Both the position numbers and the translations under genes were made by a program. The notes below the pieces were generated by a model that did not search any database, was not told the origin of the DNA, and saw only the letters and a list, made by a program, of their open reading frames with translations. A stretch of DNA of 64,000 nucleotides from Methanohalophilus mahii DSM 5219 (GTDB lineage Archaea > Halobacteriota > Methanosarcinia > Methanosarcinales > Methanosarcinaceae). Positions 7,941-16,386 of this stretch are shown piece after piece (positions within the stretch are counted from its first letter, which is position 1; every line of letters starts with the position of its first letter). Location: assembly GCF_000025865.1 (NCBI RefSeq), contig NC_014002.1, positions 620,001 to 684,000 of the forward strand. The letters run 5' to 3'.

Positions 7941-8846
7941 TCATCCGATAAGTTTCAATATCAGGGCTTTCTGTGCATGCAACCGGTTTTCTGCCTGATC
8001 GAAAACCACGGAATGGGTACCGTCCATGACCTCGGCAGATATCTCTTCTCCCCTGTGGGCCGGCAGGCAATGCATAATGATTACATCATTCTTTGCGACA
8101 TCAAGCAACGTACTGTTAATCTGGTAGTCCGCCAGGTCACTCAGCCTTTTATCCCTTTCCTCTTCATCTCCCATGGATATCCAGACATCTGTATAGAGAA
8201 CGTCAGCATCAGTAGAAGCCTCTATCGGATCTCTGAGTATCTCAACCTTGCCACCCATTTCACGTGCCATTTTTACGATATCATCGTCCGGTTCGTAGCC
8301 ATCAGGACAGGCCACGGCAATCTCCATTCCTACTATGACACAACCAAGTATCATTGAATTGCACACATTGTTACCATCGCCCACCCAGGTAAGTTTTTGC
8401 CCTTCCAGTGTGCTTTTGTACTCCTTGATGGTTAACAGATCTGCCAGGATCTGGCAGGGGTGTTCCTTGTCGGAGAGTGCATTGATAACAGGCACGGTAG
8501 CATGTTCTGCGAGTTCTTCCACAGTTGAGTGGCTGTTCACTCTGGCCGTAATAGCTGATACATACCTGGAAAGGACCTTTGCAGTGTCTGCAACCGTTTC
8601 ACCTCTTCCTATCTGCATGTCTCTCTGGTTAAGATACAGGGAATGGCCACCCATATCACTCATGGCCACCTCAAAGGAAACGCGGGTTCTGGTAGATGAT
8701 TTTTCAAAAATCATCGCAAGGCTTTTGTTTTTCAGCAGATCAGTGACCTTGCCTTTTATTCTCTTTTCTTTCAGATCCTCTCCGGTCTCCAATATATCCA
8801 TTATGTCTTCTTTGGAAAGGTCCGTCATTGACAGAACATGTTTCAT
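7941..8846 (-). CDS. argF: Ornithine carbamoyltransferase
   Basis: Transfers the carbamoyl group of carbamoyl phosphate to ornithine, giving citrulline, in arginine biosynthesis. The cytosolic enzyme is a trimer. All signature motifs are present in 301 aa: the carbamoyl-phosphate loop SSTRTR near residue 52, HPCQ near 130, the ornithine-side DVWISMG region near 225, and [10 protein letters not shown] near 262. Length is standard. It follows purD after 13 bases on the same strand and is probably cotranscribed with it. The start [11 protein letters not shown] agrees with family N-termini. Confidence 0.97.
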   Translation of the reverse strand: MKHVLSMTDLSKEDIMDILETGEDLKEKRIKGKVTDLLKNKSLAMIFEKSSTRTRVSFEVAMSDMGGHSLYLNQRDMQIGRGETVADTAKVLSRYVSAITARVNSHSTVEELAEHATVPVINALSDKEHPCQILADLLTIKEYKSTLEGQKLTWVGDGNNVCNSMILGCVIVGMEIAVACPDGYEPDDDIVKMAREMGGKVEILRDPIEASTDADVLYTDVWISMGDEEERDKRLSDLADYQINSTLLDVAKNDVIIMHCLPAHRGEEISAEVMDGTHSVVFDQAENRLHAQKALILKLIG

Positions 8847-8859
8847 TATATCAGCCCTG

Positions 8860-10164
8860 TTAAAATTCTCTTATCTTATTCATATGTGTGATTTTCTTTC
8901 GTACAAGAGCCCGGGTGCCGATATCCCGGCGTGAATGCAGATCGCCGATGATATTCTCAAGTGCATCCTGTGCTATTCTTTCAGCCTTGCTTATGGAATC
9001 CGCGATACCGACAACAGCTGCGGATCGAGACGTGCTGGTATAGATTTTACCATCCTTTTCATATACACTGGAATAGAACAAAATTGCATCGCCCATATCC
9101 CCGAAAACTATCTCTTTGTCTGAATCAGGGTTATCCGGATATCCTGCAGGAACCACGTACTTACACACAGTTGCCCTTTTGCTAAATACCACATCGAGGT
9201 CTTCCAGACGCTCCTCCACGATAGCCTCCATGACATCAAGTATATCGGTCTCAAGCAGAGGCATTACGTTCATAGCTTCGGGATCTCCGAAACGCGCATT
9301 GAATTCTATTACCTTTGGTCCTTTCCTAGTAAGGATGAACTGGCCGTAAAGGATGCCCTGGTATGGGATTCCTGTAACCTCACAGAGTTTTTCTACTACC
9401 TTTTGCATGATAGCCTTAGCCTTTTCCAGGTCATCTACCATCATGAAAGGCAGGATTACATCGGTGTTAGAATATGCCCCCATTCCGCCGGTGTTGGGTC
9501 CCAGGTCATTTTCGAATGCCCTTTTGTGGTCCTGTACGCAGGGAGCAAAAGCAAGAGTGCTTCCGTCAACAAATGCCTGCAGGGTAAATTCCTCTCCTTT
9601 CAGGTTCTCTTCAACAACCACACTATCTTTTTCGAGGATGCTCAGTGCATATTCATAGGCATCTGTGGTATCTGGCAGTTGATCGCCCATAACCCTGACG
9701 CCTTTGCCTCCGGTAAGCCCGGCGGGTTTTATGGCGACATCCCCGAGTTCTTCGATATATTCTTTCAATCCCCTTTCATCTTTGAATACTTTAAAAGCAG
9801 GGCATCCCTCGATATTTTCTTCCTTCATGAAGGTCCTGGCCCACGATTTATCGAATTCAATTTGGGCAACATCCTTTTTCGGACCCACAGAAGGAATTTT
9901 GACTTTTTCAAGAGCATCTACAAGACCGGCTGCAAGAGGAGCTTCGGGACCTATGAATGCAATGTCTATATTTCGTGAAGTGGCATATTCAACCACTTTT
10001 TTAATATCTGTTTCTTTTTCAAGTAAGAAATCCCTGCAAAGTTTTGCTATACCGGGATTTTTTTTGCTCATTACTGCATACAGTTGCGGCTCTCTCTTAC
10101 TTCTGGAGATGGCTTCAGCAATGGCATGCTCCCTGCCGCCTCCACCGATAAGCAAAACATTCAT
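8860..10164 (-). CDS. purD: Phosphoribosylamine-glycine ligase (GARS)
   Basis: Second step of purine synthesis: phosphoribosylamine + glycine + ATP gives glycinamide ribonucleotide. The N-terminal signature [15 protein letters not shown] is complete. The ATP-grasp domain follows, with [12 protein letters not shown] near residue 140, [11 protein letters not shown] near 235 and [10 protein letters not shown] near 285. I place the start at the ATG at 10162-10164, 12 codons inside the longest frame, because GAGAGGT lies just upstream and family members begin MxVLxxGxGGREHA. The protein is then 434 aa, the normal length. It is the upstream partner of argF. Confidence 0.96.
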   Translation of the reverse strand: MNVLLIGGGGREHAIAEAISRSKREPQLYAVMSKKNPGIAKLCRDFLLEKETDIKKVVEYATSRNIDIAFIGPEAPLAAGLVDALEKVKIPSVGPKKDVAQIEFDKSWARTFMKEENIEGCPAFKVFKDERGLKEYIEELGDVAIKPAGLTGGKGVRVMGDQLPDTTDAYEYALSILEKDSVVVEENLKGEEFTLQAFVDGSTLAFAPCVQDHKRAFENDLGPNTGGMGAYSNTDVILPFMMVDDLEKAKAIMQKVVEKLCEVTGIPYQGILYGQFILTRKGPKVIEFNARFGDPEAMNVMPLLETDILDVMEAIVEERLEDLDVVFSKRATVCKYVVPAGYPDNPDSDKEIVFGDMGDAILFYSSVYEKDGKIYTSTSRSAAVVGIADSISKAERIAQDALENIIGDLHSRRDIGTRALVRKKITHMNKIREF

Positions 10165-10303
10165 GTGTAGACCTCTCTGATTAAAAATCCTATAGAACAC
10201 GTCGATAAATATTCATTTGTATTATGCAAACTTGTGTTGTAAACAGTTAGTATTAGAATAGAGCATTCAAGATAATTGAATAAATACTTTCCGCTTTTAC
10301 CGC

Positions 10304-10846
10304 TTATTCTTCTTTGAGCAGATCGGATGCTTTCACAAGCGGATTCAATGTCACATTTTCATTCCACAAATTCGCTTCTGCTCCTTCTTCCCTGTCAACA
10401 ACGGTAATCACTTCATCAACAGTGGCACCGAAGTCCCTGAGAAGATTGATCGCTTCAAGAACTGATCCACCACTTGTGGTAACGTCTTCTATCAGTATGA
10501 CTTTATCTCCTTCTTCCAGATCACCTACAAACCTCCCGCCGGTTCCATATGCCTTTGCATCCTTGCGTATGAGTAAAAGAGGGATCTCTGTTTTCAGGGA
10601 GACGGCCGTTGCAAGAGGTACTCCGCCAAGGGCCACTCCACCAATACGGTTTGTTTTAGAAAGGTCAATCCTGGCCGAGGCAATGTCAGAGATTTTTTTG
10701 AGGGTTACAGGATCTGAAATTGCCTTTTTTATATCAACGTAATATTTACTGGTTTTTCCCGAGGCAAGGGTAAACTGGCCGAACTTGACGGCTTCACACC
10801 TTTTGAGAGCTTCTATAAGTTCATCTTTCTCATTGTTTTCCTGCAT
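10304..10846 (-). CDS. pyrE: Orotate phosphoribosyltransferase
   Basis: Converts orotate and PRPP to orotidine 5'-phosphate in pyrimidine synthesis. The PRPP-binding loop VILIEDVTTSGGS is near residue 117 and the substrate loop FTLASGKTSKYYVDIK near 23. The start is the ATG at 10844-10846, 56 codons inside the longest open frame, because GGAG lies about eight bases upstream and the extra sequence is antisense-like and overlaps carS. That gives 180 aa, usual for archaea. It lies 17 bases downstream of carS on the same strand. Confidence 0.95.
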   Translation of the reverse strand: MQENNEKDELIEALKRCEAVKFGQFTLASGKTSKYYVDIKKAISDPVTLKKISDIASARIDLSKTNRIGGVALGGVPLATAVSLKTEIPLLLIRKDAKAYGTGGRFVGDLEEGDKVILIEDVTTSGGSVLEAINLLRDFGATVDEVITVVDREEGAEANLWNENVTLNPLVKASDLLKEE

Positions 10847-10863
10847 GGCATAATCTCCTGAGG

Positions 10864-11400
10864 TTACCAGGGTTCTTTCTTGATTCCAAGTATATAACCT
10901 ATTATATTGGTCCCTATGTGTAAAAGAGGTGTTAGTATCACTAACACTATAATGATATTCAGGGTAAAATTTGCAACAAACCATTGTGGGGATACCAGGT
11001 AGGTCAATATCCACGCACCTGCTACAAAATCAAGCTGGTCTGCAACTGGCAAAGGAGCTCCTCTTTTCAGATTTATTCTTCTTTTAACAAAACTCATTGC
11101 CATATCTCCAAGGAGAGAGCCAAACGAAAGAGCAGCAATCGGAATTATTACATCCGGGATTGTAAACCCAAAAGGTGGTAATCTAATCCCCATAAATTCG
11201 ATTTTTGTAAAGGCAATCCACGTTTGTAGGATTCCGGCAAGAATTCCAATAGAACTTCCGGCAATAAATCCCCGTATCGTTTTTCCGTCACCAAGTATCC
11301 TTCTTCCGTCTCCCATGGTCCTTTTGCCATCAATAGGTCTTCCTCCTCCCAAAAGAGCTGCAAAAGGATTTGGAAGATAGGCAGGCACCATTAGCCACAC
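10864..11400 (-). CDS. carS: CDP-archaeol synthase
   Basis: Integral membrane enzyme that activates digeranylgeranylglyceryl phosphate with CTP to CDP-archaeol, a core step of archaeal phospholipid synthesis. Motifs of the CarS/DUF46 family are present: AYLPNPFAALLGGG with DGKRTMGDGRRILGDGKTIRG, then several helices and a charged PVADQLDF segment. The start is uncertain. GTG at 11400 is the only ordinary start codon after the upstream in-frame stop. However, the codons before it read IKTLDTIILAVWLM, which matches the missing first half of the N-terminal helix of relatives. A non-standard start near 11430, just after AAAGGGG, is possible. It is followed closely by pyrE. Confidence 0.9.
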   Translation of the reverse strand: MWLMVPAYLPNPFAALLGGGRPIDGKRTMGDGRRILGDGKTIRGFIAGSSIGILAGILQTWIAFTKIEFMGIRLPPFGFTIPDVIIPIAALSFGSLLGDMAMSFVKRRINLKRGAPLPVADQLDFVAGAWILTYLVSPQWFVANFTLNIIIVLVILTPLLHIGTNIIGYILGIKKEPW

Positions 11401-11522
11401 AGCGAGAATAATTGTATCAAGCGTCTTGATCAGCCCCTTTTGCCTTCAATTAATTTCGTTTTTATATAAGGGTTTGCTGTTTTTCCTGTATTACCGTTGT
11501 ACTTTGAAAAATTACCTGAACA

Positions 11523-11542
11523 TGATTCCTTTGAGGGAATCA
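11523..11542. repeat. 7-bp inverted repeat upstream of the split ccmF genes
   Basis: TGATTCC and GGAATCA are perfect complements around TTTGAG. The repeat lies about 106 bases before the first ccmF gene, in the 248-base region divergent from carS. It could be an operator or a short hairpin; no function is shown. AT-rich sequence near 11610-11630 (TTTGCTAATATAATTC) is a candidate TATA region for the ccmF pair. Confidence 0.3.
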
Positions 11543-11648
11543 TTATCAGTTCAAATAATTAACAGCGTGAACTAAATTAGGCAAATCCCTTTATACCCGA
11601 AAAACTTTCCATTTGCTAATATAATTCTTACAGGACAGGTTTGTTTAC

Positions 11649-12578
11649 ATGAACCCTAAAAACCTCATTTCCAGAAAAAACCTTATTTTTGCAACTGTGA
11701 CAGCATTCGGGATACTTGCAGCTTTGATAACGATTGGAATGTTGACACCCCTGGTGGTTCAGTTATTAAGTGGTATGCAAATAGGTATGGATGCAACATA
11801 TTTCAATAACAGGGCAGGTCCTATTGCCGGTTTACTTGTAATCCTGCTATGTGCCTGCCTGCTTGTCACCTATATCTCCGGCAGGTATATTGGTGTCCTC
11901 CTTGGAAGTATAGTTTTATTATCTGCACTTATGGCAGTTTTGTCTCCTGTCGGGAATATGCTTGTAGACATTTCTATAATTCCCATGATTGCGGTTTTTG
12001 CGGCATCCCTGTACAGGTTAGTCGATGTTATCAGAAACCGCAGTGGCAAATCTCGTTTCAAGGGAATAGGTGCCCATGTAATCCATATTGGGATCTTGCT
12101 GGTGATATTCGGTACCATTTTCAGTTCAGCAATGAAAGTAGAAGATTCAGCTGTAGTTAGCATTGGTGAAGAAACATCATTTGAGGGAATTCCTTATTCT
12201 GTAAGTGTGATGGGCATGGCTTCAAATTTTGAAGGTACTCCCTATGACAATTATCCCGGTTCTTCCTATGCAACGAATGTTGGTCTTGTTATTTCTAAAA
12301 ACGGAAATGAGTTTGACAGGGGCACAGTTCGGTATATAACCGATATAAAATGGAGGCAGACATATACTTCTACATACATCAACAGGGGAATTATGGAGGA
12401 AGTTTTTATTGCTCCCAAAGCCCTCGATGAAAATTCCGGAGAAGTTGACCTGTATCTGCGGGTAGTTCCATTTATCGGTTTACTCTGGGCTGGTATTTAC
12501 ATAATGCTTGGGGGTATGTGCATACTGCTTCTTGGAAGTACAGTGCTGAAAGAAGGTGAAAAGGAGGTGGCCGCATGA
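11649..12578 (+). CDS. CcmF C-terminal half (split cytochrome c heme lyase subunit)
   Basis: Corresponds to the second half of bacterial CcmF, the heme lyase of cytochrome c maturation System I. Four to five helices come first: about residues 13-40, 57-75, 80-98, 104-124 and 150-168. An extracytoplasmic beta-rich domain spans about 170-272, and a last helix spans 275-300 (IGLLWAGIYIMLGGMCILLLG). The segment NYPGSSY resembles the conserved GPNY region of CcmF. In bacteria both halves form one chain of about 650 aa; here 309 + 349 aa sum to nearly that. The gene overlaps the next by ATGA, so translation is coupled. The C-half gene comes first, the reverse of the fused protein. Confidence 0.78.
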   Translation: MNPKNLISRKNLIFATVTAFGILAALITIGMLTPLVVQLLSGMQIGMDATYFNNRAGPIAGLLVILLCACLLVTYISGRYIGVLLGSIVLLSALMAVLSPVGNMLVDISIIPMIAVFAASLYRLVDVIRNRSGKSRFKGIGAHVIHIGILLVIFGTIFSSAMKVEDSAVVSIGEETSFEGIPYSVSVMGMASNFEGTPYDNYPGSSYATNVGLVISKNGNEFDRGTVRYITDIKWRQTYTSTYINRGIMEEVFIAPKALDENSGEVDLYLRVVPFIGLLWAGIYIMLGGMCILLLGSTVLKEGEKEVAA

Positions 12579-13624
12579 ATTTTGGAATGATTATTATATG
12601 GGTGGCATTTCTGCTTGGTTTATGTGCTATGGTCTATTCGTATCTGGGTTTTCGCAGGAAAAATGATAATTACCAGATAATTTCATCAAGACTTGAAATT
12701 GCCTGTGCTGTTTTGATCACAGTTGCTTCTGCCATGCTGATGTACTATCTTTATGATGTTGCTGCTTTTTTTGAGTATGTTTATATGCATTCCAGTCTTG
12801 ATCTTTCCACGTATTATCGTCTTTCAGCTTTCTGGGCAGGCCAGGAAGGTTCTCTTTTGTTGTGGGCCTGGGCCATTTCGGTTATGCTTTTGGTCCTCAG
12901 GTATGCCTCCCGCTTTTCTACAGGAAACGTATTCACGGTCACAAGGATACTGTCCCTGGGTATTCTTTCGGTATTTCTAATGCTGCTTGTACTTGACAAC
13001 CCGTTTGCGGTATATTACTCAAAAGCCGGCTCCGTTCTGGTAAGCAACTGGAATCCGTTTGTCCATCCCTATCACATAACAGATGGACAGGGCATGAATC
13101 CGCTGCTTCGCAATCCCTGGATGGCTGTCCATCCTCCCATCCTTTTCTTGGGCTATGCAGCTTTTACTATTCCTTTTGCGTCTGCTATTGCGGGTTTGCT
13201 CCTTAGTGACAGTAGCTGGCGTAAAATAGCCAATAACTGGATGCGGGTTTCCTGGTTATTCCTGACCGCAGGGATCGGTCTGGGTGGTTTCTGGGCTTAT
13301 GAGGTACTTGGTTGGGGTGCGTGGTATTGGAGCTGGGATCCGGTTGAGACCTCTTCGTTGATTCCCTGGATTACAGCGACAGCTTATCTGCATACAATAT
13401 ACGGCAGGCAGGGGCAGTTCAGATTCCTGGCGCCAGCAATGGCCATTTTCTCATTTATACTTGTAATTTTTGCAACTTTTGTTACGAGAAGTGGTATGTG
13501 GGCTTCTGTCCATTCCTGGCAGGATTTCAATGCAGAAAGTTTCTTAATAGGTATGTTCTTGGCAGGAATTACGCTTGTGGGCACATCCTTGCTTGCAAAA
13601 AGGTATTTTGAAGAACAGGATTGA
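12575..13624 (+). CDS. CcmF N-terminal half with WWD heme-handling domain
   Basis: Multi-pass membrane protein of the CcmF/CcsA heme-handling superfamily. The tryptophan-rich WWD signature WGAWYWSWDPVE is near residue 246. Before it lie WAGQEGSLLLWAW near 88 and AVHPPILFLGY near 182, both diagnostic of CcmF/NrfE, with His residues that can ligate heme. It would bind heme outside the membrane and attach it to CxxCH apocytochromes together with the C-half protein. It ends before the periplasmic domain and final helices of bacterial CcmF, which are encoded by the preceding overlapping gene. The histidine-kinase-like gene is convergent just downstream. Confidence 0.88.
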   Translation: MNFGMIIIWVAFLLGLCAMVYSYLGFRRKNDNYQIISSRLEIACAVLITVASAMLMYYLYDVAAFFEYVYMHSSLDLSTYYRLSAFWAGQEGSLLLWAWAISVMLLVLRYASRFSTGNVFTVTRILSLGILSVFLMLLVLDNPFAVYYSKAGSVLVSNWNPFVHPYHITDGQGMNPLLRNPWMAVHPPILFLGYAAFTIPFASAIAGLLLSDSSWRKIANNWMRVSWLFLTAGIGLGGFWAYEVLGWGAWYWSWDPVETSSLIPWITATAYLHTIYGRQGQFRFLAPAMAIFSFILVIFATFVTRSGMWASVHSWQDFNAESFLIGMFLAGITLVGTSLLAKRYFEEQD

Positions 13625-13645
13625 ACTGTTCTTTGCTTTTTATTT

Positions 13646-15178
13646 TTAATTGGCAACAGCAAGGTTCTCAGTAGTGGTATAGTCATCAGGTTGTGTGCGA
13701 ATCGGGAGTTGAACTGTGAATTCACTTCCCTTCCCTTTTACGCTTTCCACCAGGATTTTACCTTTGTGGCCTTCCACGATTTTCTTACAAATGTAGAGAC
13801 CGATGCCAGTTCCTCCATATTTTCTTCTGGTGGAACCATCTACCTGATAAAAGCTTTTGAAAATATTTTCCACCTTGTCTTTGGCTATTCCGATTCCTGA
13901 ATCCCTTATTTTCATCTCGACGTATTTGCCTGTTCTACTGGTGGAAACTTTTATCTTACCATTTGCGGGAGTAAATTTGATTGCATTGTCGAGTATTTGG
14001 AAAATAACATTTTTCAGTTGTGTCTCATCCGCATTTACTTGTGGAATATCTTCCAGATTTATTTCAAGTGTTAGATTATACTTTGCAAAATTAATTTTCA
14101 GTTCATCCAGGGTCTTGTTGAGAAGGGAATTTATATCTGTAGCTTCAAAATAGTATATCACATTCTGGCTACAGTCCTCACTGGCATAGAGAAGGACATT
14201 GACATGTTTTTGTAGCCTATCACAATTCCTGGTTATTGTAAGCAGGGCGTCCCTTTGTTTGCTGTTTATTTCCCCATACTCGCCTCTAGCGAGCAAATTG
14301 CTGAAACCTTTGATGGATGCAAGAGGCATCTGTAATTCCTTGCTTATATTGGCGAGAAATTCATTTCTCATTTTGTCCAGTTCCTGAAGTTCTTTATTTG
14401 CCTCTACAAGAGCCATTTCTGCCTGCTTTTTTTCGGTAATATCTTCACCGGAACTGATGGTACCCATGATTCCCCCCTGATCGTCTTTGAGTACAACATC
14501 ATGCCAGAACACCAATCGTTCCTCGCCTGTACGTGTAAGAATAGGTTTTTCAGAGAATTCGGGAGGTTCAATTTCCCCTTCCAGGACCATATTATAACCG
14601 GTCTTTATCATATCCCTTATCCTTTCCGGCAAAAAGACATCGAACCATTTCTGTCCTATTATTTCTTCCTGTGGATATCCCAGAACTTCAGAAGATTTTT
14701 TATTGGCAAGTACGACTTTCAGGTCCCTGTCAACTACGCCTATCAGTGTTTGGGCAACATCGATGTAGGTCTGTGCCTGGTCTCTTTCTTTTGCAAGTTT
14801 ATCATAAAGGGTCTTTATCTGTAGCAGGGAATTGATTCGTGTGAGAATTTCCAGGTCGTCAGATTTGTCGGTTATAAAATCATCTGCATCCTCTTTCAGA
14901 GCTGCTCTTATACATTCCCTGTCTGTTTTGGTGAACATAATTATGGGAAGATATCGATCACCTGTATTTTGCTTGATCTCCCTACAAATGCGGTAGTTGA
15001 CCTCTTCAGTCTCAGTATTGTCAATTATAACTATGCTCGGTGCATTATTTTCGATAAAAGAAATAGTATCTTCTTTGGGTTCTGCTTGTAGCACCCTGTA
15101 TGATGCAAGATATTCCAGCAAATGTTCATTATTTTTGCTGCTTAAAAGGACAATTGAAGGGATTTTTTCATCAAGCAT
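13646..15178 (-). CDS. REC-PAS-histidine-kinase-like protein lacking the phosphoacceptor His
   Basis: Soluble sensor of 510 aa. Residues 1-120 are a receiver-like domain: SIVIIDNTE carries the central Asp and MFTK the Thr, but the usual N-terminal acidic pair is missing (SIVLLSSKNN). About 135-255 is a PAS domain ending in the typical GEDITEKKQAE. About 270-335 is the dimerisation domain and 375-490 the HATPase domain, with intact N box (ILDNAIKFTP), G1 (DSGIGI) and G2 (GGTGIGLYI). The H box reads FLANISKELQMPL where families have SHELRTP, so Lys replaces the phosphorylated His at about residue 280 (codon AAG). It may bind ATP without autophosphorylating in the normal way. No membrane segment and no partner regulator gene are nearby. 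Confidence 0.88.
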   Translation of the reverse strand: MLDEKIPSIVLLSSKNNEHLLEYLASYRVLQAEPKEDTISFIENNAPSIVIIDNTETEEVNYRICREIKQNTGDRYLPIIMFTKTDRECIRAALKEDADDFITDKSDDLEILTRINSLLQIKTLYDKLAKERDQAQTYIDVAQTLIGVVDRDLKVVLANKKSSEVLGYPQEEIIGQKWFDVFLPERIRDMIKTGYNMVLEGEIEPPEFSEKPILTRTGEERLVFWHDVVLKDDQGGIMGTISSGEDITEKKQAEMALVEANKELQELDKMRNEFLANISKELQMPLASIKGFSNLLARGEYGEINSKQRDALLTITRNCDRLQKHVNVLLYASEDCSQNVIYYFEATDINSLLNKTLDELKINFAKYNLTLEINLEDIPQVNADETQLKNVIFQILDNAIKFTPANGKIKVSTSRTGKYVEMKIRDSGIGIAKDKVENIFKSFYQVDGSTRRKYGGTGIGLYICKKIVEGHKGKILVESVKGKGSEFTVQLPIRTQPDDYTTTENLAVAN

Positions 15179-15232
15179 GTCACCGCATCCATATGTCAGT
15201 TAAATATTAAATATTCATACTTATATATTAAT

Positions 15233-16369
15233 TCATCCTTTAAAAATCCCTATATTATCCTTGTTTAAGACATTATCATAATTTTTATATCCCAGGATAT
15301 CTGCTATCATATTCGTATGTTTTCCCTTTATTTTCTGTAATTCATCTGAGGTATAATCCGTAATTCCTTTCCCGAATACCTGCCCGTTGCACTCGAGTTT
15401 TACTATATCTCCACGATCAAAATCACCATTTACACCAATCACACCTGAAGGCAGGAGACTCATCCGGTTTCTTACTGCATCCCTGGCTCCTTCATCTACC
15501 ATGATTGTTCCCGAGGAATGGGCAAGTAAAATCCATCGAATCCGGTTCTTATGGACTTCTCCTTCAGCTAAAAACAGGGTGCCTATTTCTTCTCCTTCCA
15601 TTATTTTCAGGATTGCATTTTGGATAGAGCTGTTTGCAATTACCATATGACAGCCTGCTATGTTGCATATCTTGGCAGCATCGATCTTTGTTCTCATGCC
15701 CCCGGTACCTTTTGTACTTGAAGGGCTCCCGCCATAACTTTCGATAGTTGGTGTAATCTCAGACACAGTTTTCAGTAATACAGCATCCTTGTGCCTTTTA
15801 GGATTTTTATCGTATAAACCATCAATATCCGATAGGAGTATCAGCAGGTCTGCTTCCATTTTGCTGGCAACCATGGCCGAAAGCCTGTCATTATCTCCGA
15901 GCGTGGCTTCTATCTCGTGAACACATGTACTGTCATTCTCATTGATAATCGGGATAACCCCATATGCCAGCAAGGTGGATATACTGTTTCTCAGGTTGAG
16001 ATAGGTTAACCTGCTGGTAAAGGAGTCATAGGTCAAAAGAATCTGGGCTACATTCAGGTCGTAAGTACTAAAAGCCTCCATCCATTTTTGCATCAAAACA
16101 TTTTGACCAACAGCTGCTGCTGCCTGTCGAACAGGAATTTCCCGCGGCTTACAGCCAAGTTGCATCAGATCAATTCCCACTCCAATAGAACCAGAGCTGA
16201 CAAGAATGACTTCTTTTTCCAGGCTGTGGAGGTATGCGATCTGTGAGGCCACATGTTTCATGAATTCCTCATTCAATCCTCCACAATCATTACTTATGGA
16301 AGTTGTTCCTATTTTGATGACAACTTTTTTAGCGTTGTCAAGGATGACTTTTCTCTTGCTCAAAATCAT
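15233..16369 (-). CDS. proB: Glutamate 5-kinase
   Basis: Phosphorylates glutamate to gamma-glutamyl phosphate, the first step of proline synthesis. The amino-acid kinase fold spans about residues 12-260, with VVIKIGTTSIS at the start, LVSSGSIGVG near 57, NENDST near 145 and KGTGGMRTK near 215. A C-terminal PUA domain spans about 280-360, as in most ProB (378 aa in total). It begins 17 bases after proA with GGGG just before the ATG, so the two form a proA-proB operon. proC is not in this window. Feedback control by proline is usual for the family but cannot be judged here. Confidence 0.96.
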   Translation of the reverse strand: MILSKRKVILDNAKKVVIKIGTTSISNDCGGLNEEFMKHVASQIAYLHSLEKEVILVSSGSIGVGIDLMQLGCKPREIPVRQAAAAVGQNVLMQKWMEAFSTYDLNVAQILLTYDSFTSRLTYLNLRNSISTLLAYGVIPIINENDSTCVHEIEATLGDNDRLSAMVASKMEADLLILLSDIDGLYDKNPKRHKDAVLLKTVSEITPTIESYGGSPSSTKGTGGMRTKIDAAKICNIAGCHMVIANSSIQNAILKIMEGEEIGTLFLAEGEVHKNRIRWILLAHSSGTIMVDEGARDAVRNRMSLLPSGVIGVNGDFDRGDIVKLECNGQVFGKGITDYTSDELQKIKGKHTNMIADILGYKNYDNVLNKDNIGIFKG

Positions 16370-16386
16370 GATCCCCGGATGTTATT

